A DNA stretch of 41,040 nucleotides from Ammoniphilus resinae (GTDB taxonomy: Bacteria; Bacillota; Bacilli; Aneurinibacillales; RAOX-1). The number at the start of each line of letters is the position of its first letter. Position 1 is the stretch's first letter. The notes under the pieces were generated by a model. The model had not been told where the DNA came from, did not search any database, and saw nothing but the letters and a program-made list of their open reading frames with translations. A program made the position numbers and the translations under genes. This document shows, piece by piece, positions 8,728 to 16,407 of this stretch. The stretch lies in the NCBI RefSeq assembly GCF_017873965.1, contig NZ_JAGGKT010000027.1, positions 1-41,040 of the forward strand. Reading direction: 5' to 3'.

Positions 8728-9486
8728 ATGGCAAATCAAAAGGTGGATATTCTCGGCGTGCCCTTTTCTAAGCTTTCCATGGAGCAGACGGTGCGGCTTG
8801 TTTCTGAAGTGATTGAAAAAGATCAGCAAAAACCGTTTCACATCATCACCGCTAACCCGGAAATTGTTATGGGTGCTCAAACAGAACCACTCCTCAAAAA
8901 GATTACGGAGGAAGCGGACCTGATTACGCCAGACGGCATTGGAATTGTACTAGCCTCACGTTGGAAGAACGATCCGGTTTATGAACGAGTTGCGGGCTAT
9001 GATTTACTGCTTAAGCTCCTGGAGGAGGGAAACCTCTTCGGATGGTCGTTCTATATTCTCGGCTCCAGTGAAGAAGTCAATCAGCTGGCAACCGACAAAA
9101 TCAAAGAACAATACCCGAATGCTGTGATAGCCGGAAGGCATAATGGTTTTTTCCGTGGCAAAGAAGAAGAATTAATCCGAGATATTAATGAAGCAAAACC
9201 TGATGTGCTCGTTGTGGCATTGGGTGCACCTAGACAGGAAAAATGGATTTTTGAACATAAAGGGGAATTACATACAAAGGTCGCAATTGGAGTCGGCGGC
9301 AGCCTCGATGTCATTGCTGGAGCAGTTAAGCGAGCACCTGTATTTTGGCAGAAGCTGAATTTGGAGTGGCTGTACCGACTAATTTCCCAGCCTTCTCGCT
9401 GGAGACGCCAGTTGGCGTTACCTCAATTTGCTGTAAAAGCCTTTCTTGAATCCCGTCGTGACGTTCAAAATCCAAGAAAAAAATAA
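8728..9486 (+). CDS. tagA: WecG/TagA/CpsF-family glycosyltransferase (N-acetylmannosaminyltransferase)
   Basis: The start is ATG 8728, with AGGTG about 8 bases upstream; GTG 8719 overlaps that site. The 252-residue GT26 protein carries TANPE at 41-45, TPDG at 67-70 (Asp69 matches the proposed catalytic Asp), GAPRQEKWI at 166-174, and the C-terminal RAP...LEWLYRL stretch (203-218) with following basic residues that seats TagA on the membrane. Known TagA moves ManNAc from UDP-ManNAc to GlcNAc-PP-undecaprenol, completing the linkage disaccharide of wall teichoic acid and of some secondary cell-wall polymers. The adjacent tagO supplies the acceptor. With SLH proteins next door, the product is plausibly the polymer they bind. 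UDP-ManNAc epimerase is not in the window. Confidence 0.88.
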   Translation: MANQKVDILGVPFSKLSMEQTVRLVSEVIEKDQQKPFHIITANPEIVMGAQTEPLLKKITEEADLITPDGIGIVLASRWKNDPVYERVAGYDLLLKLLEEGNLFGWSFYILGSSEEVNQLATDKIKEQYPNAVIAGRHNGFFRGKEEELIRDINEAKPDVLVVALGAPRQEKWIFEHKGELHTKVAIGVGGSLDVIAGAVKRAPVFWQKLNLEWLYRLISQPSRWRRQLALPQFAVKAFLESRRDVQNPRKK

Positions 9487-9560
9487 GATTTGACGGTTGC
9501 CATGGATGGGACTACAATAATCAACGTATAAAAAGAGAAGAAAAATAGGGGAGGATTGTA

Positions 9561-10634
9561 GTGGCAGTATATTTCATCACGTTTGCCGTAGCGCTAGCGA
9601 TCACGCTGATCGCAACCCCGTTGGTTAAGAAGTTAGCTATTGCCTGGGGTGTCGTCGATCAACCCGATCATCGAAAAGTTCATACGCGGATTATGCCACG
9701 TATGGGGGGACTTGCGATATACCTTGCGTTTGCGGTGTGCTTTTTTCTGTTCGTTCCACAAACCTCTGAAGCTTTAGGAATCTTTATCGGGGGAACCATC
9801 ATCGTCCTAACCGGGATGTTGGATGATAAATACCAACTATCCCCAAAGATGAAAATGCTCGGACAGCTCATCGCCGCCATCGTGGTAATCGGCTTTGGAT
9901 TACGCGTCGAATTCATCAACCTTCCATTTGATGATGATCAAGTATATTTTGCCTGGCTTAGTATTCCAGTAACGATATTTTGGTTGGTGGGTGTGACCAA
10001 TGCGGTCAATTTAATTGATGGATTAGACGGACTAGCAGCAGGAGTTTCCGGAATCGCAATCACCGCAACAATGATCATGGCTTTTCTAATGGGGAATAGC
10101 CTAGCGATTATCCTAAGCATCATCTTACTTGGGGCTGTGATCGGATTTTTATTCTTTAATTTCCACCCAGCAAAAATATTCATGGGGGACACGGGGGCTT
10201 TATTTCTGGGCTTTAACCTAGCCGCTCTATCAATCCTTGGATTTAAACAATTAACATTAATTGCGTTCATCGTGCCGATTTTAATCCTTGGGGTGCCGCT
10301 TTCCGACACTTTCTATGCGATTATTCGTCGGATCGTCAACAAGAAACCTATATCTCAACCAGATAAAAATCATTTGCACCATTGCTTACTTTCCATGGGA
10401 TACTCCCATCGGAAGACTGTGTTAATCATTTATGGGATTAGCGCTCTATTTGCCCTATCCGCTGTCGTATTCTCACAATCGACCCTGTGGGGAGCTGCAA
10501 TGATTATCGGGCTCGTATTGATTCTGCTTGAACTTGGGTCTGAAGTAATTGGATTAATGGGAAAGAAGAACAGGCCGTTGCTGCGTATTGCACGACAGAT
10601 TAAACTTAAATACAGACTCGCCAACCGGCGATAA
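9561..10634 (+). CDS. tagO: Undecaprenyl-phosphate GlcNAc-1-phosphate transferase, TagO/WecA type
   Basis: A GTG start is supported by GGGGAGG 7 bases before it. The 357-residue product has about 11 membrane segments and the polyprenyl-phosphate HexNAc-1-P transferase signatures: the Asp-Asp pair at 88-89 (LDDK), NLIDGLDG at 150-157 with the nucleophile-region Asp, FMGDTGA at 207-213, and HLHH at 271-274 in a cytoplasmic loop. It should put GlcNAc-1-P from UDP-GlcNAc onto undecaprenyl phosphate, the first step of wall teichoic acid, teichuronic acid or secondary polymer assembly. It follows tagA by 74 bases and precedes a strong terminator, so the two probably form an operon. WsaP, far downstream, starts a different lipid-linked chain, so two initiating enzymes sit in one region. 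Confidence 0.92.
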   Translation: MAVYFITFAVALAITLIATPLVKKLAIAWGVVDQPDHRKVHTRIMPRMGGLAIYLAFAVCFFLFVPQTSEALGIFIGGTIIVLTGMLDDKYQLSPKMKMLGQLIAAIVVIGFGLRVEFINLPFDDDQVYFAWLSIPVTIFWLVGVTNAVNLIDGLDGLAAGVSGIAITATMIMAFLMGNSLAIILSIILLGAVIGFLFFNFHPAKIFMGDTGALFLGFNLAALSILGFKQLTLIAFIVPILILGVPLSDTFYAIIRRIVNKKPISQPDKNHLHHCLLSMGYSHRKTVLIIYGISALFALSAVVFSQSTLWGAAMIIGLVLILLELGSEVIGLMGKKNRPLLRIARQIKLKYRLANRR

Positions 10635-10641
10635 CAGTACA

Positions 10642-10665
10642 GGCTAGGGGGTTCCTAGCCTTTTC
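10642..10665 (+). terminator. Terminator after tagO
   Basis: GGCTAGG (10642-10648), loop GGGTT, CCTAGCC (10654-10660), TTTTC. Confidence 0.92.
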
Positions 10666-10739
10666 TTATGTCTGTAAAACAAACAGGAGCGTTTTGGTAA
10701 ATAGACATAAACTATCCATACTTGGAAAACTTCTCAGTA

Positions 10740-10768
10740 TTGGCAGATGGGTAGTCCCCACGTATAAT
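10740..10768 (+). promoter_or_regulatory. Strong distal promoter of the S-layer candidate gene
   Basis: TTGGCA (10740-10745) and a perfect TATAAT (10763-10768) are exactly 17 bases apart, the best sigma-A match in the window. It would give a leader of about 345 bases. Confidence 0.75.
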
Positions 10769-10774
10769 AAAGCA

Positions 10775-11119
10775 TGTGAGGGAGAGATGATCTCACCAAA
10801 CGAAAATACATAATAACAACTGAATGTATTTCTTTGGAGAAAAAATTTCAATGATCTCCGCAACCTTTTTGAAACCCGCGCGTTTAATTATGTGAGTATA
10901 ACTTAATGCGAGTAAAAAGAAAGAGCTTCAAATAAAATTGTTAAATTTTATTAAAAAGACTCTTTACTAAAAATTACATTACAGTTATACTTCATAATGT
11001 GTGGTTTTCAGCCAAACTAGTAATCAAAGATTGCTAGTCTTGGGAACACGCACTAGAGATAGATAAAAAACAAATAAACTCTCAACCTAAACATAAAATG
11101 AGGAGGAGAAACAAAGGTT
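10775..11119 (+). promoter_or_regulatory. Long structured 5' leader of the S-layer candidate gene
   Basis: No gene is seen here. Inverted repeats include GGAGA...TCTCC (about 10835-10859), an AT-rich hairpin flanked by AAAGAG...CTCTTT (about 10920-10966), and ACTAGTAATC/GATTGCTAGT (11017-11039). AGGAGGAG at 11101-11108 is a near-ideal but distant ribosome site, and AAAGG is closer. Long leaders that stabilise mRNA are known for S-layer genes; that role here is inference. Confidence 0.5.
10963..10991 (+). promoter_or_regulatory. Candidate proximal promoter of the S-layer candidate gene
   Basis: TTTACT (10963-10968), 17 bases, TATACT (10986-10991). It could give a second, shorter transcript of about 120 leader bases. 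Confidence 0.45.
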
Positions 11120-13519
11120 ATGAAAAAATTTAACAAAAAAGCATTGAATGTAATGACCACAGCTGCTTTAGTAGCATCTATCGCAGCACCTATCGCTGTT
11201 AGTGCTAACAGTGACAACTTGGTTGAAAAAGTAGCGAGTGTTGCAGATGATTTTGATAGCAGCACTAGTGCAGTAACGTCTATTATTATTAAAGAGAAAG
11301 ATATCGACTTCAAAGATAACGATACTTTCAGATTGACTTTGCCTTCTGGTGTGAAGTGGAAGACAGATAGTGTTAACGGAAATTTCTATACTGCTGGTGA
11401 ATTCATCAAAGATGATGGTACAATTGTGCCTGCTGGCAGCCAAGGAACTGACCCTCGTTTCGAAATCGTGTCTGTAACTGACCAAGATTTAGAATTGAAA
11501 ATTGTTGGTTTCGATGCAGCTCTTTCAGCCGGAAAAGAACAAGTTAAGGTTCCTATGTTGTTTGAAGTAGATGGGGCAACTGGAGAATTAAAAGTAACCG
11601 TTGATCCAAAAAACAGTACATTAAGTGCAGGACAATATACATTTGCAATTGCAGCTGGTGGTAAAACAGTATCTTCCGTTGGTGAAGTTAAGACTATCGG
11701 AGATGGTGGCGCGATTGACACAATCCGCATTGATGAATCTACAATCGGTGCACTTTACGATAGCAATGATGGTGATCAAGAAGTAACTATTAAGCTACCT
11801 TCTAAATTTAAGTGGATGGCTAATAGTGATAACGACAATGTAACTATCACTCTTGGTGGTGGATATACAGCTGGTCAAGTTTCTATTACTGATAAAGCAG
11901 CAGGAAACACTTTAGGTTTCTCTGGTAACAAGGTGACAATTGCGTCTGCAGACCTCAATAAAGTTCTTGATGGTGATAGAACTCTTAAATTCAACCTTAA
12001 ATTTACTGGTAAACCTGCCGCGCCTGGTACTGTTTATATTAGTGGATTAGCAATCGACGCCGAAAGTAATGCTCCTTATGGAGATGTTGAAGCATCAATT
12101 GATGGTGATAAAGTAAATTCTCAAGACTTAGTTGTAGCCAAATATGCAGATTATGGTGCTGATCTTGTAGTTAAGAAGGATATTCCTACTTTGCTAGCTG
12201 GTCGTGCAAACGATAAGTCTGATGACTTGAAATTAGTTGAAGTTGAAGTGAAAGAAAATGTTACTGCTTCTTGGTTTGAAGGTCGTTCTGTAAAAATTGA
12301 GTTCCCTGGATCAACTAAGGTGGTTGGTGTAGATGTAACCGAAGAAAAAGGATTCTCTAATGGCGACCTAGAAACTGCATTAGTTGCAGCTATCGATGGA
12401 GATGACAATGAAGTAGAATTCAACGTACCAACAGGTAACGGAAGCAAGAAGTCTTTCAAAGCTAAGTTCTATGTGTCTTCTGAAGCTGACTTCGAAGGTG
12501 ATGTAGTTGCTAAATTCTCTGGAAGAGCAGGGGTAGAAGGTGAAGTTACTCTTGGTAAGGTTGTATCTCCTGTAACTGTTGAAGTTGAAAAAGCTAACGT
12601 AAGAACTGGTATTAAAGAGCAAGAATTAAAAGATATCGTAATTACCGAAGCTGAAAAGGGTGCTTTCATCGACGGCAAACAAGTAAGAATTTGGTTGGGT
12701 GATGGTGATTTCACTTCTAAGCCAAAGGTAGAAGTTGTTGAAGGAAACCTTGAAATTAAAGATGAAAGTGTAAAAGTGAAAGATGGCGTTCTTACTTTTG
12801 ATATTAAGAGCGAAAGTACAAGAGCAAGTAAAATTAAAATCTCTGGTTTGAAGCTTGATCTATATCGCTCTGTTCCAGAAGGTGATATCTCAGTTAAGAT
12901 TGGTGGAGAAGCATTGGTGAGAAACGCACACCAAGACTACTCCGACAATGATATTGTAGCCTTCTCTTCTAACAAAGGTTACAATAAGTTTGGTGATAAG
13001 TCCTACACAGTTCCATCAACAGGTGTAACTACAAATGATTTCGATCTAAGCGGATCTGTTGACGTTGGTGAGTTCGATAAGAACTATGTGAAGAAAGCTA
13101 CAGTTGCTACTGTAATTACACCTGCTGACGGTGCAAAAACTGCTGAAGCAACATTCACTCTTGGAAGCACTACGTACACTGTTGATGGAGTAGAAAAAAC
13201 TGCTGATGTAGCTGCTTATGCAGAAAACGGACGTACTTACCTACCTGTTCGTTATGTAGCTGATGCTCTTGGAGTAGAAGAAAGCAATATCCTTTATGAT
13301 AAAGCTACTTCCACTGTAACTCTTATCAAAGATGGTCTTGTTGCTCAAATGACAATTGGAAGCAACATCTTAAAGATCAATGGAGCTAACATCCCTATGG
13401 ATGCAAAAGCTCAATTGAAAGACAACCGTACTGTATTGCCTCTACGCTATGCAGCACAAGCTTTAGGAGCTAACATTAGCTTTGATGAAGCTACAAAGGT
13501 AATTACTATTAAGAAGTAA
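11120..13519 (+). CDS. Probable S-layer protein with C-terminal stalk (Cu_amine_oxidN1) domain
   Basis: 799 residues with a clear signal peptide, likely cleaved after AVSA near residue 29. The mature protein is acidic, rich in Thr, Ser, Val and Lys, and has no Cys that I can find, all typical of S-layer subunits. At least four related beta modules begin near residues 52, 199, 370 and 496, each with an I-x-I...LP/FP...W-like strand pattern. Residues about 675-799 form a copper-amine-oxidase N-terminal-like (stalk) domain with two RTxLPLRYxA-type motifs. No SLH domain is present, so wall attachment must differ from that of the two SLH proteins upstream. Strong promoters, a long leader, a near-ideal Shine-Dalgarno and a strong terminator suggest very high expression. 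In A. thermoaerophilus the S-layer protein is the O-glycan carrier; this is the best such candidate here. Its function is inferred. Confidence 0.75.
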   Translation: MKKFNKKALNVMTTAALVASIAAPIAVSANSDNLVEKVASVADDFDSSTSAVTSIIIKEKDIDFKDNDTFRLTLPSGVKWKTDSVNGNFYTAGEFIKDDGTIVPAGSQGTDPRFEIVSVTDQDLELKIVGFDAALSAGKEQVKVPMLFEVDGATGELKVTVDPKNSTLSAGQYTFAIAAGGKTVSSVGEVKTIGDGGAIDTIRIDESTIGALYDSNDGDQEVTIKLPSKFKWMANSDNDNVTITLGGGYTAGQVSITDKAAGNTLGFSGNKVTIASADLNKVLDGDRTLKFNLKFTGKPAAPGTVYISGLAIDAESNAPYGDVEASIDGDKVNSQDLVVAKYADYGADLVVKKDIPTLLAGRANDKSDDLKLVEVEVKENVTASWFEGRSVKIEFPGSTKVVGVDVTEEKGFSNGDLETALVAAIDGDDNEVEFNVPTGNGSKKSFKAKFYVSSEADFEGDVVAKFSGRAGVEGEVTLGKVVSPVTVEVEKANVRTGIKEQELKDIVITEAEKGAFIDGKQVRIWLGDGDFTSKPKVEVVEGNLEIKDESVKVKDGVLTFDIKSESTRASKIKISGLKLDLYRSVPEGDISVKIGGEALVRNAHQDYSDNDIVAFSSNKGYNKFGDKSYTVPSTGVTTNDFDLSGSVDVGEFDKNYVKKATVATVITPADGAKTAEATFTLGSTTYTVDGVEKTADVAAYAENGRTYLPVRYVADALGVEESNILYDKATSTVTLIKDGLVAQMTIGSNILKINGANIPMDAKAQLKDNRTVLPLRYAAQALGANISFDEATKVITIKK

Positions 13520-13533
13520 TTGACAAGAGTTTG

Positions 13534-13566
13534 AAAAAGGGGGATCCGAAAGGACTCCCCTTTTTT
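13534..13566 (+). terminator. Strong terminator after the S-layer candidate
   Basis: AAAAAGGGG (13534-13542) pairs with CCCC plus T-run (13557-13566), with an inner ATCC/GGA pair around GAAA. Confidence 0.92.
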
Positions 13567-13602
13567 GATTCAGATTTAACGATTTGGAGATGAAATGACT
13601 AG

Positions 13603-15117
13603 ATGAAAAAAATAAGTACATCAGTATTATCGCTTCTTCTAATTTCTTCTATGAGCAACCTTGCTAGTGCTTCTTCAAATGTAGTAATTCAGAATGCGAA
13701 TTACCCTATTGTTATTAATGGTCAAGAACGTCACTATGAACAATCACCAGTTACTTATAATGATTTCACCTTAATCCCGTTGCGCGGGGTTTTCGAGGAT
13801 ATTGGTGCCGAGGTGAAATATGATGCTGCAACAAAGAAAATTACAATCAATAGGAATACAGAATCAGTAACAATAGCAGTCGGTTCAAATACTGCTTTTA
13901 TTAGCGGTAAACCAGTAACACTTGAAATCCCGCCACAAATTATAAATGAAAGAGCACTTGTTCCTTTGCGTTTTGTATCGGAATCACTTGGTTCAACCGT
14001 TGTTTGGGATTCTAAAAGTAAGACTATACAAATCAATACAAGCGAAAAATCTATGCAAACTCACCAGTCTTCAACAGGTAACATAGAATCTAAGAATGGA
14101 ACTGGTACGACGTTAACTTATCAAGAAGCAGTAGATAAAGCCTACATTGCTAGCCTAAAGCTTAAAGAGGCTAAAGCAGAAGTGAACCGCGCGGATGACG
14201 CACAGGAGAATGCATCTAGTAATATATATTATACCCCTGTCGGAAATGGGAATGGAGACAGTGACAATCAGGCAAGGGGTGCAATAAAGGGTTCAATATC
14301 TGCGCAAATTGCAAAGGATAAAGCAGAAAAACAGGTAGGAATGACAAAGGATAGTATAGCTTACCAGGTTAAGAAAGCTTATTTCCTTATTCAACAAAAA
14401 CAAAAGAATAAAGAAATAGCGGATCTCACTGCCGAAGAGTCCCTTATGAAAAAGAATATTACTGATTTGAAAGTTGAACAGGGTCTTGCAAGCGAGTTCG
14501 ATCAGCTACAGGCAAAAAACACTTATATTTCTGCTGTAGAAAATCAAAATGTTTCAGAAAAAGAATTAAAGGATGCTTTCTTGAAATTTAATCAATTAAT
14601 TGGGGCTTCCCAGGATTCTACCTATAATCTAGTCGACGATCCAATTTTTGAACCACAAGAAGAAGTTAATCTAGATTATTATGTCCAGAAGACTATAGAA
14701 GATAACCCATCTATTTGGATGTTAGGAAAACAAGTCGAGCTGGCTCAAATTAATCTTGATTTATATAGCTTTAATACTGGTGGTGCAGATTCATATAAGG
14801 CGAAGGAAATTGATGTCGACAAGGCACAATTAACACTTGCAGATAGCAAAAAACAATTGGAAGAATCATTACGCTCAATGTACAACAGCATGAAACAATT
14901 AGAAAATCAGTATGCTTCTCTTCAAGCCAATCTAGCTAAGGCTGAAGGAAATTTGAAACTTCTTCAAACCAAGTTTGACCTTGGAATGGTTACTGCTGTT
15001 GATGTGTTTGAATCTAAACTATCGGTTGAACAATTGAAAAAGCAAGTCTTTGATATTGCGGTAAATATGGAGCTTTTGAAAATTGGATTTGAAAAGCCAT
15101 GGGCTATTACAGGCTAA
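13603..15117 (+). CDS. Stalk-domain / TolC-like helical fusion protein
   Basis: 504 residues. A signal peptide (likely cleaved after LASA) leads to a stalk (Cu_amine_oxidN1) domain at about 28-148 with LIPLRGVFEDIG and LVPLRFVSESLG motifs, a short Ser/Thr linker, and a TolC/OEP-like domain at about 162-497. This keeps the two-fold internal repeat of TolC: each half starts with a short helix (TYQEAVDKAY; DYYVQKTIEDNPSI), followed by a pair of long coiled-coil helices. The segments that form barrel strands in TolC are cut to about 20 residues each (near 205-227 and 389-406). So it looks like a helical bundle without an outer-membrane barrel, fixed to the wall by the stalk domain. The only Shine-Dalgarno candidate, GGAG, is rather far (about 14 bases). 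Its role is unknown; it could be a wall-spanning conduit or spacer. Confidence 0.72.
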   Translation: MKKISTSVLSLLLISSMSNLASASSNVVIQNANYPIVINGQERHYEQSPVTYNDFTLIPLRGVFEDIGAEVKYDAATKKITINRNTESVTIAVGSNTAFISGKPVTLEIPPQIINERALVPLRFVSESLGSTVVWDSKSKTIQINTSEKSMQTHQSSTGNIESKNGTGTTLTYQEAVDKAYIASLKLKEAKAEVNRADDAQENASSNIYYTPVGNGNGDSDNQARGAIKGSISAQIAKDKAEKQVGMTKDSIAYQVKKAYFLIQQKQKNKEIADLTAEESLMKKNITDLKVEQGLASEFDQLQAKNTYISAVENQNVSEKELKDAFLKFNQLIGASQDSTYNLVDDPIFEPQEEVNLDYYVQKTIEDNPSIWMLGKQVELAQINLDLYSFNTGGADSYKAKEIDVDKAQLTLADSKKQLEESLRSMYNSMKQLENQYASLQANLAKAEGNLKLLQTKFDLGMVTAVDVFESKLSVEQLKKQVFDIAVNMELLKIGFEKPWAITG

Positions 15118-15149
15118 TTTTATTTATGAGTTTAACAGAAAATTAACTT

Positions 15150-15181
15150 GGCTAGTTTCATTTTTGTGATACTAGCCTTTT
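15150..15181 (+). terminator. Terminator after the stalk-TolC gene
   Basis: GGCTAGT (15150-15156) pairs with ACTAGCC (15171-15177) around a 14-base loop, followed by TTTTG. Confidence 0.75.
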
Positions 15182-15291
15182 GTTAATTAACAGCTTCAAG
15201 GAGGTTATTATCTCTTCTCTGTTGAATACATAATTAAAGTGGGAATTTAAACATATCTTGACCTGGTTGAATCTAAAGGAGGCGAAATCTA

Positions 15292-16053
15292 GTGAGGATA
15301 AAGAAATACAAGCAACTTTTTGCAGGTATTTTAATAGGGGCCATTATTTCTACAGGCGGCTCTGTTTTTGCAAATACAACGAACGTTACGGCTAAAGTAG
15401 CCGACTGGGTAAAATTTAAATTTGATGGTGTTGAAAAGTACTTGGCGCAAGGATATACCGTATTGGAATATAAGGGACATATGTACGTTCCAGCACGATA
15501 TGTTGCAGAGGAACTTGGGGCTAATGTTGATTGGAATAAACAAACTCAAACTGTTTCCATTAACAAGCAAAATTCCGAAACAACCAACCCGGTTGACGAA
15601 GAAAAAACTCCAGTAGTGACAGTTCCGAGTACTCCAGTCGAACAAAAGCCATGTAATTGTGATATAAAGTCAGATTATGAAAAATTACCACTATCTAAAA
15701 TAAACGAAGGGATTATTGTAGATGTTTATGACGTTGTCTTAAAGAACGATCGAACGACTTTCTATGTTAAGGTTAAAAATATTACAGATTTACCAATGCA
15801 ATTAGATCAGGAGTCTGTAACCTTTACAACTGACGGGGAAACATATAAACATACCCAGCTTGATGAAACTATTCTTTTTAGAAAAGATACTGCTTGGTAT
15901 AATGATATCCAGGAAGATGAAAGAAAAGAAGGTTTTATTATGATTCCTGGACTACCAGAAGAGGTTAAGGAAGGTACTTTGAATCTAACAGTAGTCCAAA
16001 ATGATCGAACACAAAAAGAAATTCCTTTTCAGTTTAAGGTTAAGTGGGATTAA
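15292..16053 (+). CDS. Secreted stalk-domain protein with C-terminal beta domain
   Basis: A GTG start is set by AAAGGAGG 9 bases upstream. The 253-residue product has a signal peptide (cleavage likely after SVFA, near residue 28), one stalk (Cu_amine_oxidN1) domain at about 32-88 with MYVPARYVAEELG, a Thr/Pro linker (about 92-118), a Cys-x-Cys pair near 122-124, and a beta-rich C-terminal domain (about 138-253) that looks like an Ig-like or DUF4352-like fold. I do not recognise the C-terminal family. It has its own terminator, so it is probably monocistronic. Position between the S-layer gene and the glycosylation genes suggests a cell-surface role in S-layer assembly or anchoring, which is inference. 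The CxC pair may be oxidised or modified. Confidence 0.7.
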   Translation: MRIKKYKQLFAGILIGAIISTGGSVFANTTNVTAKVADWVKFKFDGVEKYLAQGYTVLEYKGHMYVPARYVAEELGANVDWNKQTQTVSINKQNSETTNPVDEEKTPVVTVPSTPVEQKPCNCDIKSDYEKLPLSKINEGIIVDVYDVVLKNDRTTFYVKVKNITDLPMQLDQESVTFTTDGETYKHTQLDETILFRKDTAWYNDIQEDERKEGFIMIPGLPEEVKEGTLNLTVVQNDRTQKEIPFQFKVKWD

Positions 16054-16067
16054 AATTATTTAACAAG

Positions 16068-16108
16068 GAGTAGGTTGCGAATTTTCGTGAATCTACTCTT
16101 TTCTTTTT
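16068..16108 (+). terminator. Terminator after the stalk-domain gene at 15292
   Basis: GAGTAG (16068-16073) pairs with CTACTC (16093-16098), with a longer imperfect stem and a T-rich tail. Confidence 0.8.
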
Positions 16109-16199
16109 AAGTTGACCAATAATGATAATCTTTTGTATTTGCCACGAACTGTTTAATAGCATTTTCATTCTTATAGACATACCCCATTATATACAAAAT

Positions 16200-16232
16200 G
16201 TACTGTCTCTTCTTTTAAATTATGATAATATA
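16200..16232 (+). promoter_or_regulatory. Shared promoter block, copy 1 (ligase operon)
   Basis: GTACTGT (16200-16206), 14 bases, TATGATAATATA (16221-16232). Copy 2 at 19625 has the same two blocks with the same spacing. The second block holds an extended -10 (TGA then TAATAT). An AAATGTGTCGGA block follows at 16240. Confidence 0.6.
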
Positions 16233-16239
16233 GGTTAAG

Positions 16240-16364
16240 AAATGTGTCGGAATATGTCCTTAAGTATATAACAATTGTCCAAAAAAATTGAGATAAGTGG
16301 GGGCTAGAGCATGGAATGCATGAGGTCCATTCCGGTGACTGTATTAGGGATTCGTTTTTTATAG
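16240..16364 (+). ncRNA. Candidate conserved leader RNA, copy 1
   Basis: This leader holds AAATGTGTCGGA, a hairpin of GGAATG (16313-16318) with CATTCC (16328-16333), then TTCCGGT (16330-16336) and GATTC, a T-run and ATAG (16349-16364). The same elements occur in the same order before the exporter gene. It is a candidate cis-regulatory RNA; I know of no named family it matches. The rest of the gap 16109-16407 shows no gene. Confidence 0.45.
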
Positions 16365-16407
16365 TAAAAAAATAAATAAATATTAAGGTCAGGTGCAGGA
16401 GGGTCAA

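Noticed and set aside
9680-10624. Reverse-strand ORFs across tagO.
   Set aside because: They are frame shadows of a well-supported membrane protein gene; no Shine-Dalgarno or family match is seen.
13603-15117. Diderm cell with an outer membrane, suggested by TolC, heptose genes and Wzm/Wzt.
   Set aside because: The TolC-like protein lacks barrel strands; the heptose is the GDP-linked D-glycero-alpha-D-manno form used in Gram-positive S-layer glycans; no LPS core, lipid A or Bam/Lpt genes are present; and TagO, TagA and alaR-alaT point to Bacilli.
16300-16370. A c-di-GMP or other named riboswitch in the ligase leader.
   Set aside because: The conserved cores of the classes I know are absent, and the T-run near 16354 is not preceded by a convincing GC-rich stem. 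It is kept only as an unnamed conserved leader.
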